Assembly: GCF_001277255.1 (NCBI RefSeq)
Contig: NZ_CP012265.1
Location: 1 to 64,000 of the forward strand
DNA: 64,000 nucleotides
Direction of reading: 5' to 3'
DNA from: Cronobacter condimenti 1330
Lineage (GTDB): Bacteria; Pseudomonadota; Gammaproteobacteria; Enterobacterales; Enterobacteriaceae
The notes under the pieces are model-generated. The model saw nothing but the letters and a program-made list of their open reading frames with translations. It was not told the origin of the DNA and did not search any database. A program made the position numbers and the translations under genes. Shown in pieces: positions 26,734 through 35,827 of the stretch. How positions within the stretch are numbered: position 1 is the stretch's first letter; each line of letters opens with the position of its first letter.

Positions 26734-28398
26734 ATGACTGCTCGCGTATATTACGGACTATTACTGGCGCTAATGTTTCCTTCCGCTTTTGCCGCACCGC
26801 TTTCGCCAGCCGATCGTGATGCGATTCGCCAGCAGCAGGAACAACGACTTTTACAGGACCAGCAGCAGCGCGACGAATTACAGCGCAGCACGCCCTTACC
26901 GCACGCTGAAGCGCCGGTTTTACCCGCACCGTCATCCGGACCGTGTTTTACTATCCACACCATTACTTATTCCGGTGCGACGATGCTAAATGCTCGCGCG
27001 CAGGCAATATTATCTCGCCCGTGGCTTAATTAGTGCCTGGATATGCCGCGCATTACGCAGCTCGTTAACAGCGTATCGGACTGGTATCTCAGCCGTGGTT
27101 ATATCACCAGCCGAGCGTTTCTGACCGAGCAGGATCTCTCCCGGGGCGAATTACGGATCGTGGTACTCGAAGGGCGGCTGCGTCAGATCCGCCTCGAAGG
27201 CGAAACGCCCCGTATGCTGGCAATGGCGTTTCCGGGACTCGAAGGCAAAATTCTTAACCTGCGCGATATCGAGCAGGGCATGGAGCAGATCAACCGCCTG
27301 CGCGCCACGCCGGTGCAGATAGACATTCTGCCGGACAGCACGCCCGGCTGGTCAGTCGTTAACCTGACCGCCACGCCGGAGTTCCCGCTGCGCGCCACGG
27401 TCAGCTTTGATAACAGCGGCCAGAAGAGCACCGGCACCGGACAACTCAATGGCTCACTCACGGCCAGTAATGTGCTTGGCCTTGCGGACCAGTGGTTCGT
27501 CAGCGGTGGGCGCAGCAGCGATTTCGCCACCGCCTATAACGCCCGCAGTCTGCAGGCGGGCGTCAGCATTCCGTGGGGCTACAGCCTGCTCGATTACAGC
27601 TACAGCTGGAGCGACTACCGCTCAACGATTATCAATCAGGGCTTCACCTGGATCTCCACCGGCGACAGCGAAACGCACCGCCTCAATCTGTCCCGCGTCG
27701 TGTTCCGCAACGGAGATATCAAAACCGCGCTCACAGCGGGCGTGACCCGGCGTGAAAGCCGCAACTGGCTTAATGATGCTCTGCTCGCCAGCAGCAGCCG
27801 CAAACTCTCCAGTCTGACGCTCGGCGTCAATCATACCCAGAAAACCGGCGGCGGCGTCGCGACCTTCAACCCGGCATTCAGCCGCGGCATGCCGTGGTTT
27901 GACAGCGAAACCGATGAAGGCAAAACCGGCGATGCTCCCAAAGCGCAGTTTCGTAAATGGAGTCTCAGCCTCAGCTGGCAGCGTCCGTTCGGTCAGGATC
28001 TCTGGTGGCTGTCGAGCGCCTACGGCCAGTGGTCGCCCGATCGTCTCTACGGTGCTGAACGCCTGACGCTCGGCGGTGAAAGTTCCGTACGCGGCTTTAA
28101 AGAACAGTACCTCTCCGGCGACAACGGCGGCTACTGGCGTAATGAGCTCAACTACACGCTCGTGACGCTGCCGGTGCTGGGCCAGGTCAGCGCCACCGCT
28201 GCGCTCGATGGCGGCTGGCTCGCGAAGGACAAGCTCGACCGTTATGCCAGCGGCACGCTGTGGGGCGCCGCCGCCGGGCTTGGCAGTGCGGGGCGCTGGT
28301 TTTCAAGCCAGCTGACCGTCGGCACGCCGTTACAGTACCCGGACTGGCTGGGGCCGGACCATTTCACCGTTAACTATCGCATCGCATTCACGCTTTAA
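26734..28398 (+). pseudogene. cdiB: CdiB/ShlB-type outer membrane transporter, interrupted by an in-frame TAG
   Basis: Two open stretches (26734-27033 and 27043-28398) lie in the same frame, separated only by TAG at 27031-27033. Without that codon the protein would be about 554 aa, normal for a TpsB transporter. A signal peptide ends near residue 20 (PSAFA). A coiled, Gln-rich helix follows (DRDAIRQQQEQRLLQDQQQ), then POTRA domains beginning CFTIHTITYSGA; the second Cys of the usual pair follows the stop directly (stop-CLDMPRITQL). The barrel carries the Omp85 hallmark SSVRGFKEQYLSGD and ends in a Phe-Thr-Leu strand. TAG may have replaced CAG. Unless suppressed or a sequencing error, the transporter is lost, because a restart inside POTRA would lack a signal peptide. 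Confidence 0.88.
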
Positions 28399-28411
28399 GA
28401 GGCTTCAGGTC

Positions 28412-31400
28412 ATGGATACCCGTCAACCGCCCGTGCGTTTTTCCGCTCGTCTGTTGAGCTACCTCATCATCTCCCTGCTGGTCTGGCAGCCGGTAGCGCC
28501 TGCCTTTGCGGCAGCCATGACGCCAACAGGCCCCACCAGCATGGATAAAGCGGCGAACGGCGTGCCGGTTGTGAATATTGCGAAACCCAACGCGGCGGGA
28601 ATATCCCATAACCAGTTTAAAGATTATAACGTCGGCAAAGAGGGTGTGATCCTCAACAACGCCACCGGTCAGCTTAACCAGACGCAGCTTGGCGGGCTTA
28701 TCCAGAACAACCCGAACCTCAAAGCGGGCCAGGAAGCGCGCGGCATTATCAACGAAGTGACGGGCGGCAGCCGCTCCCAGCTCAACGGCTATACCGAAGT
28801 GGCGGGTAAAGCTGCGAATGTGATGGTGGCGAACCCGTATGGCATCACCTGTAACGGCTGCGGTTTTATCAATACACCGAACGTGACGCTTACCACCGGT
28901 AAACCAACCTTCGACGCCGCGGGCAATATGGCGTCGCTGGACGTCACTCGTGGCACTATCACCGTTGAAGGTAAAGGGCTTGACGCCAGCCAGAGCGACG
29001 CGCTGTCGATTATCTCCCGCGCGACAGAAGTGAATGCGGCAATCCACGCGCGCGATCTGAATGTCACGGTCGGTGCGAACCGTGTCGGCGCAAACGGCAG
29101 CCGTACGGCCATCGCCGGTGAAGGGGCGGTGCCTGTGGTGGCGGTCGATACCGGCGCGCTCGGCGGCATGTACGCTAACCGTATCCGGCTCGTCTCCGGT
29201 GACAAAGGCGTCGGGGTCAACCTGGGCAATCTGAACGCCCGCCAGGGCGACATCACACTCGACGCCAGCGGCAGGCTTGCCGTTAAAAACAGCCTTGCGA
29301 GCGGTACGCTGACGGCGAAAGGCGACAACGTCACGCTCAGCGGCGAGCATAAAACTGGCGGCGCGCTCGCGGTCAGCAGCCGCGGCGATGTGGCGCTCCG
29401 TGATGCATCGCTTGCGAGCGACGGCGCAATAACCCTTGCCGCCGATGGCACGCTCTCCTCAGCCGCCAGCACGCTCACCAGCGGTCAGGGCCAGACGCTG
29501 ACGGGCAGCACCGTCACGCTCGACAGCGCGAGCCGTCTGGATGCGAAAAAAGACGTCTCGCTCGGCGGCGGTGCGCTGACAAGTCAGGCGCAGATAAGCG
29601 CAGGCGGCAACGCGAAAGTCACCGGCGACAGCTTCACCCAGGGTGGGCAGCTTGCGGCGCAGGGGCGTCTTGATACGAAAATCACCCGCCTGACGAACCG
29701 CGGCACGCTACAGGGGAATGGCGTCAGTCTTGAAGGCGAGGCCATCAGTAACAGTGGCACCGTACAAAGCGGCGCGGGCCTGTCACTGACTAGCAGAACC
29801 CTCGAACAAGACGGCACGCTGGGCGCGCGCGGCGAAGCTGTGTTAACCACCAGCGAGAGCCTGCGTAACGGTGCCAGCGGGAAAATCCTCGTCGATGGTA
29901 CGCTTGGTGTTAATACTGCCACGCTGGAGCAGAACGGCACGCTTTCCGGTACGAATGGCGTCACGGCCCGCACGCAGCGCACCACGTCAGGTAAGGGAGC
30001 GCTTACCAGCAGCCAGGGCGATATACACCTGAGCGCCACGGAAAATGCCAGTCTTAACGGTCAGACACTCGCGGCAGGCCATCTGACGCTTGACGGTGAC
30101 GCCGTCACGACCGGGGCAGGCGCACAGCTGCAAAGCGGCGGTGATCTCATCATCACCGCACGTGATGCCACACTCAACGGCACCCAGGCGGCGAAAGGCA
30201 CGCTCAGTGTCGCCGGGCTGCGCATCAGCCATGGCGGCAAATCGGACGCCGCCGTCACCCACGTTACCGCAGACGAAAGTCTTACCAACAGCGGCACAAT
30301 GCTGGGCGACGCGCTGACGCTGCGCAGTAAACAGATAACCAACAGTGGGCTGTTGCAGGGCGATCGCGCGCTCAACCTTTCTACCGACCGCTTCGACAAT
30401 CTCAACGACGGCACACTCTACAGTGTGGCCAGCCTCAGTCTGGATATTCCGGCGTTGACCAACCAGGGGCTTATCACCACCGACGGTGACCTGACGCTGC
30501 AGGGTACGTCGCTTATCAACAGCGGCGAAATCAACGGCGTGAATGTGCAGGGGCATCTCGACGCGCTTGATAACCGTGGCCGGCTGCTGGCGGATAACGC
30601 GATGGCGCTTGATGCGGCAACGCTTACTAACACGGGTACGCTGGCAGCTGACCGTCTCACGCTCACAGCGGATAATCTGCAAAACAGTGGATTAGCGCAG
30701 GGCGAACATGCGCTAAACGTCACCGCCCGCGAGACCGACAACCAGGGCGCGCTGCGCACCGGCGGCACGCTCGATTTACAGGGCGACTCGCTCACTAACG
30801 GCGGCGAACTCAGCGCCACGGCGCTGCTGCTCACGCTTGCAAAAGGCGCTGACAACAACGGCAACATGATAGCGACCGACGCGCTGCGCCTCACGGCGCC
30901 TGCGCTTACCAACAGCGGCACGCTGGCGGGTGCCACACTCGACTTTAACAGCGATAACATCACCAACCGCGGTACGCTGCAGGCAACCACAGGCTTAAGT
31001 GCGAAGGGCGCGCAGTTTAACAACCAGCAGGGCGGGGTGGTGCTCACGGGCGGCGTGCTGACGCTCGTGAGCGACACGCTCAACAACGCCGGGCTGTTGC
31101 AGGGCGACGCGCTCGCACTCACCGCGCGCGACTGGCGCAACGACGGTAACGCGCTCGGGCAAAACGGGGTGACGGCAAACATCGCCGGTACGCTGACTAA
31201 CCAGGGCCACGTATTAAGCCAGCAGGCGATGACGGTAAACGCGGGTCACGCCGACAACGGCGGCGCGCTGATGGCGAAAGTGCTGGCGCTGCATGGCGAC
31301 CTGCAAAACAGCGGTCTGGTTCAGGGCAGCGACGCGCTGACCTGGGACGGTGCATCGTTCACTAACGCCGCAGACGGCCAGCTTACCGGCGGCAATACGC

Positions 31401-34400
31401 TTGCGCTCAACGGTACGACGCTCGCCAACCAGGGCCAGATGCAGGCGCGCGCCGTCACGGTGACCGGCGATACCCTGCGTAACGGCGGCACGCTGCAGGC
31501 GACCGACAGCCTGACCGCGACCCTCGGCCAGCAGCTGGATAACCAGGGCAAACTGCTGAGCCAGAACCAGGCCCGCGTAAGCGCCGCGACGCTTGTCAAT
31601 GACGGCGCGCTGGCGGCCCGCGCGCTCGATATTCAGGCACCGGACGTCACCAACCGCGGCACGCTGGCGGGCAACGACAGCCTCACCTTCACCACGCGCA
31701 ATCTGTATAACGGCACGGGTGGCCAGATTGCCACCGGCGGCGGCCTTACGCTTGACTTCGACCGTCTTGAGAACCAGGGCCTGCTGTCGGTAAGTGACGG
31801 GCTGATCGTGACCGGCAATAGCCTGAACAACGGCGGTGAGATCAACGCCGGGGCGCTGGATCTCACCCTCAACGGCGCGCTGGACAACAGCGGACGGCTG
31901 ATTGCCGACGGGCGCGCGCAGTTGACGGCGGGCACGCTTACCAACAGCGGCTCGCTGGCGGGCGAAGACGTCACGCTTGGCGCGGCGTCTATTCGCAACG
32001 GCGGGCTGATTCAGGGCGCGCACAGCGCCGGTGCCACGGCGCAGACGCTCACGAACGACGCCAGCGGCACCTGGCTTTCAGGCGGCGCGCTGACGCTTCG
32101 CGGCGCTGACCTCATCAACGCCGGACAGATGCAGGGCGACACGCTCATGCTTACTGGCAACAGCCTCGATAACCGCGGCGTGATGAACGGCATTCAGGGG
32201 CTTACGGGCACCGTTCAGAGCGCGCTCACCAATGACGGGCAGATAGTCAGCCGTGGCGACGCGACGCTCACGGCGGGCAGCCTCACCGGTAGCGGTCGTC
32301 TGGCAGCGGATAACCTCACGCTGCGGGCCGATACGCTCACCAATAACGGGCTGTGGCAGGGCACCACGGCGCTGAACGCCACGGGCGATACCATCACCAC
32401 CGGCGCGAACGCCCGCACGCTCAGCGGCGGAGCGCTGACGCTCGATGCCGGTACGCTCACCACCGGCGGCACGCTGCAGGGCCAGCAGGTCACGGTAGAT
32501 GCCGACACCTGGATGCACGGCGGCACGTTAATCAGTCTCGGCGGGCTGGGCGCGCAGACGCAAGGTACGCTGACCAACAACGGCTCGCTGTTAAGCCAGG
32601 GCGCGGCGACTGTAACGGCGGGCGAGTTTGCCAACAATGGCGACCTGCTGAGCCAGGGGGCGCTGACGCTCGACGGGCAGCGTCTGACCAACCGTGGCGC
32701 GCTGCAGGGCGACACCCTGACCGCGTACCAGAACCAGATCAACAACCAGGGCAGCATGACCGGCGCGCAGGGTCTGACGCTCACCGCCCGGCCACAGCCG
32801 CGGATGGCGCGGATGCTGATGGCCGCACCGGCGCGTGAGCTTGTCAACGGTGCGAACGGCGCGCTGCTCACCGGCGGCACGCTGCGTGTCGATTCCGGCG
32901 CGGTGACCAACGCCGGACGCTGGCAGGGGCAACAGATTCTGCTGAACGCGCAGCGCCTCGATCACAGCGGCGCTATCCAGAGCGCCGACGGTCTGAACAT
33001 CACGCTTTCCGGCGATCTTAACAGCCTGTCGGGCAGTAAAATCACGGCGCTCGGCGCGGCGGCGCTGGACGCCCTCGCCATGACCAACCAGGGCGAATGG
33101 ACGGCGAAAAGCCTGACGCTCACCGGCGACAGCCTGCGCAATGAAGGCGCTATCACCGGCGTCAACGGCCTGACGGCGACCATCGGTAATGACGTCACCC
33201 AGACCAGCAACGGCAAACTGTTAACCGGCGGCGCGCTGACGCTGAACGCAGGCGCGGTAAACAACCAGGGCGCAATGCAGGGCGACACGCTTGGCATCAC
33301 CACCGGCGGGCTCACCAACAGCGGCCGGTTGCAGGGCGATAACGGCGCGACGCTCATTGCGCGCGGCGCGTTCACCAATAACGCGGGCGGGCAGGTTATC
33401 AGCCGCCAGGCTCTCGCCGTGACCACGCCGGTGCTGGTGAACGACGGGCTGATACAGGGCGGCGGCACTACGCGTGTGGACGTCACCACCTCCGCGCGTA
33501 ACGACGGCAAACTGCTTTCCGGCGGCCAGCTGACGCTCACCACGCCACAGTTCACCGGCGCGGGCTGGCTGCAGGCAACGACGCTCATCCTGAGCGCCGC
33601 GAATGCCACCAACAGCGGCACCTGGCTTGCGGATCAGGGGACTCTCACCGGCAATACTTTCATGAACCAGGGCACCACGCAGGGCGGGGCGCTGACGGTC
33701 AACTACGCAACGCTTAACAACAATGGCACGCTGCTCGGGAATAACCAACTGACGGTCAATGCAAATCAGGTGAACCAGCAGGCGGCGGGCAAGCTCTTCT
33801 CCGGCGGCGATGTGTTGATTGGCAGCGCGGGCCTCGACGCGGCGGGCCAGCTGGTGGCGCTCGGCAACCTGACCCTTACGCTCACTAACGCGTTTACCAA
33901 TACCAACGCGCTGGCGGCAGGGAAAACCCTCACCGTCACCAGCAATGGCGCTATCGACAACCGCGGCGTGCTGCAGGGCCAGGCGGTGAACGTCAGCGCG
34001 GGCGGCGCGCTTACCAATAACGGACAAATCACGACCGGCAGCGGCGCGAGCACGCTCAGCGGCAGCAGCGTGGCGCTGAACAGCGCAGGCTCGTTACAGG
34101 GCGGCGGCGATGTCGCTATTGCGAGCCGCGGAAACATCACCGTGGACGGCTTTACCGGCACCCGTGGGAGCCTGACGCTCACCGCGCCGGGCAGCATCAT
34201 CAATACCGCGCTGCTTTACGCGGTCAATAATCTCGCGCTTTATGCCAACAGCATCACCAACCAGCGCGGTGATATTCTCGCGGGCAATAGCCTGTGGATG
34301 CAGAAAGACGCGGCGGGCAATGCGAATGCGGAAGTGGTAAATACCTCCGGTAATATTGAGACGCAGAACGGCGATATTACGATAAAGACCGGGCATTTAT

Positions 34401-35827
34401 TGAATCAGAGGGATGGGCTGAGTGTAAAAGAATCAACAAATACAGGCTCTTCAGTTGATGGCGTTGGGGATTCAATTTTATCACTTTATTATAAAACACT
34501 GCCTGCTAATACATATGGATATATAACCTTCGATACAGAAAAAGAGGTAGGGATATGTGGAGGCTCTAACGGAGGTTGTTATACAAAGAAAATCACTAAT
34601 TATACATATGTTCCTTTCGTCGAATACAGGACAAAAAAATTCTCAATCAAAGAATCAATTGTTGATGTCGAAAGTAAGGGCGGAGCATCAAGAATCCTGT
34701 CTGGAAGGGATGTTGATATATCGGGTAATAGTATTGAAAACCTGGCAAGTAATATTTTGGCTTCGAAGGATATTAAGTTAAAGGGTGGCGAGCTTAACAA
34801 TAAAAGCTGGCAGTCAGGTAAAACCTCTGAATATCTTATTTATGAGCATAATCTTGCAGGAAATACGAATGTCGTTGTAAATAAAATCCCGGACAGCGGT
34901 CTTTCTGTCCAAAGCGATAACTTTACACAGGTTAATAAAGATATAACCTTTAAGCTCGTCGGTAAAACAACAGAAACGGAAAACGGCGAACTCTACCGCG
35001 CCGTTATTCAAGCCGGTGGTAACGTCACCGCGAATTTTGCCGATAATATCAGTAACACCAGCACCACTGCGAACGCAGGGAGAACCAGCAACACCATTAC
35101 CGCGCCGTCCCTGAATACTCTGAGCCATCAAAGTATTGGCGGTAGCGTGCAAAAACAGGCGCTGGCAGGCGGTGCGGCAGTCGCCGTCAACTCGCCGGAG
35201 TGGAAAGATCAGCTCCAGGGTGCGCTGCAACAGATTAACGGCGGCGGCGCGCTGGAAAACGGCGCGGGCGGCACTTCGCTTGCGAATATTTCCACCAGCA
35301 AAGCGGGCAAGGCGAACCTCGGCAGCGTGGGTGGCCTGGCGAATGCGGGCGTCACGGCGGCGAGCGCGGGCAATATCGCAGGCGGCGCGCTGGCGAGCTA
35401 CCAGAGCAAACCCGTTGATACCAGCGCGTATCCGTTGCCTTCGGGCAATAACGGCTTTTTTGTGGTCTCCGATAACCCGAAAAGCCCGTACCTGATCAAC
35501 GTCAACCCGAAACTGGACGGCCTGGGCGAGCTCGATCCGGCGCTGTTCGGCGATCTCAATAAACTGCTGGGCGTCCAGCCTGGCGCCGCGCCGCGTGAAA
35601 CGCGCGCGAGCTTCACTAATGAAAAACAGTTCCTCGGCTCGTCTTATATGCTCGGGCGGCTCAACCTCAACCCGGACTATGACTACCGCTTCCTCGGCGA
35701 CGCCGCGTTCGACACCCGTTACGTCAGCAATACGCTGCTGAACCAGACCGGCAACCGCTATCTCAATGGCGTCGGCTCCGATCTCCAGCAGATGCAGTAC
35801 CTGATGGACAGCGCCGCCGCGCAGTAA
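28412..35827 (+). CDS. cdiA: CdiA/FHA-family TpsA effector, N-terminal part (TPS, FHA-1, receptor-binding, YP regions)
   Basis: 2471 aa to a premature TAA. The signal peptide ends near residue 34 (APAFAAA). The TPS secretion domain carries NNPNL (about residue 98), NPYGI (about 140) and CNGCGF. Hundreds of residues of FHA-1 repeats follow (recurring G..TNSG.L.G..LTL), forming a beta-helical fibre. Bases 34420-34980 are strongly AT-rich, with a non-repeat segment likely to be the receptor-binding domain. Next comes a Tyr/Pro-containing region (about 35400-35820, PLPSGNNGFFV, LNPDYDYRFLG). The frame then stops at a TAAAAAA run (35825-35831). Known as FHA in related plasmids; the downstream VENN and toxin/immunity layout argues for CdiA. 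The truncated form could still act as an adhesin if CdiB works. Confidence 0.9.
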   Translation: MDTRQPPVRFSARLLSYLIISLLVWQPVAPAFAAAMTPTGPTSMDKAANGVPVVNIAKPNAAGISHNQFKDYNVGKEGVILNNATGQLNQTQLGGLIQNNPNLKAGQEARGIINEVTGGSRSQLNGYTEVAGKAANVMVANPYGITCNGCGFINTPNVTLTTGKPTFDAAGNMASLDVTRGTITVEGKGLDASQSDALSIISRATEVNAAIHARDLNVTVGANRVGANGSRTAIAGEGAVPVVAVDTGALGGMYANRIRLVSGDKGVGVNLGNLNARQGDITLDASGRLAVKNSLASGTLTAKGDNVTLSGEHKTGGALAVSSRGDVALRDASLASDGAITLAADGTLSSAASTLTSGQGQTLTGSTVTLDSASRLDAKKDVSLGGGALTSQAQISAGGNAKVTGDSFTQGGQLAAQGRLDTKITRLTNRGTLQGNGVSLEGEAISNSGTVQSGAGLSLTSRTLEQDGTLGARGEAVLTTSESLRNGASGKILVDGTLGVNTATLEQNGTLSGTNGVTARTQRTTSGKGALTSSQGDIHLSATENASLNGQTLAAGHLTLDGDAVTTGAGAQLQSGGDLIITARDATLNGTQAAKGTLSVAGLRISHGGKSDAAVTHVTADESLTNSGTMLGDALTLRSKQITNSGLLQGDRALNLSTDRFDNLNDGTLYSVASLSLDIPALTNQGLITTDGDLTLQGTSLINSGEINGVNVQGHLDALDNRGRLLADNAMALDAATLTNTGTLAADRLTLTADNLQNSGLAQGEHALNVTARETDNQGALRTGGTLDLQGDSLTNGGELSATALLLTLAKGADNNGNMIATDALRLTAPALTNSGTLAGATLDFNSDNITNRGTLQATTGLSAKGAQFNNQQGGVVLTGGVLTLVSDTLNNAGLLQGDALALTARDWRNDGNALGQNGVTANIAGTLTNQGHVLSQQAMTVNAGHADNGGALMAKVLALHGDLQNSGLVQGSDALTWDGASFTNAADGQLTGGNTLALNGTTLANQGQMQARAVTVTGDTLRNGGTLQATDSLTATLGQQLDNQGKLLSQNQARVSAATLVNDGALAARALDIQAPDVTNRGTLAGNDSLTFTTRNLYNGTGGQIATGGGLTLDFDRLENQGLLSVSDGLIVTGNSLNNGGEINAGALDLTLNGALDNSGRLIADGRAQLTAGTLTNSGSLAGEDVTLGAASIRNGGLIQGAHSAGATAQTLTNDASGTWLSGGALTLRGADLINAGQMQGDTLMLTGNSLDNRGVMNGIQGLTGTVQSALTNDGQIVSRGDATLTAGSLTGSGRLAADNLTLRADTLTNNGLWQGTTALNATGDTITTGANARTLSGGALTLDAGTLTTGGTLQGQQVTVDADTWMHGGTLISLGGLGAQTQGTLTNNGSLLSQGAATVTAGEFANNGDLLSQGALTLDGQRLTNRGALQGDTLTAYQNQINNQGSMTGAQGLTLTARPQPRMARMLMAAPARELVNGANGALLTGGTLRVDSGAVTNAGRWQGQQILLNAQRLDHSGAIQSADGLNITLSGDLNSLSGSKITALGAAALDALAMTNQGEWTAKSLTLTGDSLRNEGAITGVNGLTATIGNDVTQTSNGKLLTGGALTLNAGAVNNQGAMQGDTLGITTGGLTNSGRLQGDNGATLIARGAFTNNAGGQVISRQALAVTTPVLVNDGLIQGGGTTRVDVTTSARNDGKLLSGGQLTLTTPQFTGAGWLQATTLILSAANATNSGTWLADQGTLTGNTFMNQGTTQGGALTVNYATLNNNGTLLGNNQLTVNANQVNQQAAGKLFSGGDVLIGSAGLDAAGQLVALGNLTLTLTNAFTNTNALAAGKTLTVTSNGAIDNRGVLQGQAVNVSAGGALTNNGQITTGSGASTLSGSSVALNSAGSLQGGGDVAIASRGNITVDGFTGTRGSLTLTAPGSIINTALLYAVNNLALYANSITNQRGDILAGNSLWMQKDAAGNANAEVVNTSGNIETQNGDITIKTGHLLNQRDGLSVKESTNTGSSVDGVGDSILSLYYKTLPANTYGYITFDTEKEVGICGGSNGGCYTKKITNYTYVPFVEYRTKKFSIKESIVDVESKGGASRILSGRDVDISGNSIENLASNILASKDIKLKGGELNNKSWQSGKTSEYLIYEHNLAGNTNVVVNKIPDSGLSVQSDNFTQVNKDITFKLVGKTTETENGELYRAVIQAGGNVTANFADNISNTSTTANAGRTSNTITAPSLNTLSHQSIGGSVQKQALAGGAAVAVNSPEWKDQLQGALQQINGGGALENGAGGTSLANISTSKAGKANLGSVGGLANAGVTAASAGNIAGGALASYQSKPVDTSAYPLPSGNNGFFVVSDNPKSPYLINVNPKLDGLGELDPALFGDLNKLLGVQPGAAPRETRASFTNEKQFLGSSYMLGRLNLNPDYDYRFLGDAAFDTRYVSNTLLNQTGNRYLNGVGSDLQQMQYLMDSAAAQ
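34420..34980 (+). other. AT-rich variable segment of cdiA (putative receptor-binding domain)
   Basis: Codons here are AT-rich, in contrast with the GC-rich repeats on both sides. The encoded residues (about 2003-2190) lack the FHA repeat pattern and include a Cys pair (GICGGSNGGCY) and aromatic clusters. In E. coli CdiA the receptor-binding region sits between FHA-1 and the YP domain and is the main variable block of the stalk, so position and composition both fit. Confidence 0.6.

Noticed and set aside
28388..29350. A 320-codon minus-strand frame opposite the start of cdiA
   Set aside because: The plus strand encodes an unmistakable TPS domain here; the antisense frame has unusual composition and no motif. 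Similar long shadows occur over the FHA repeats and treX.
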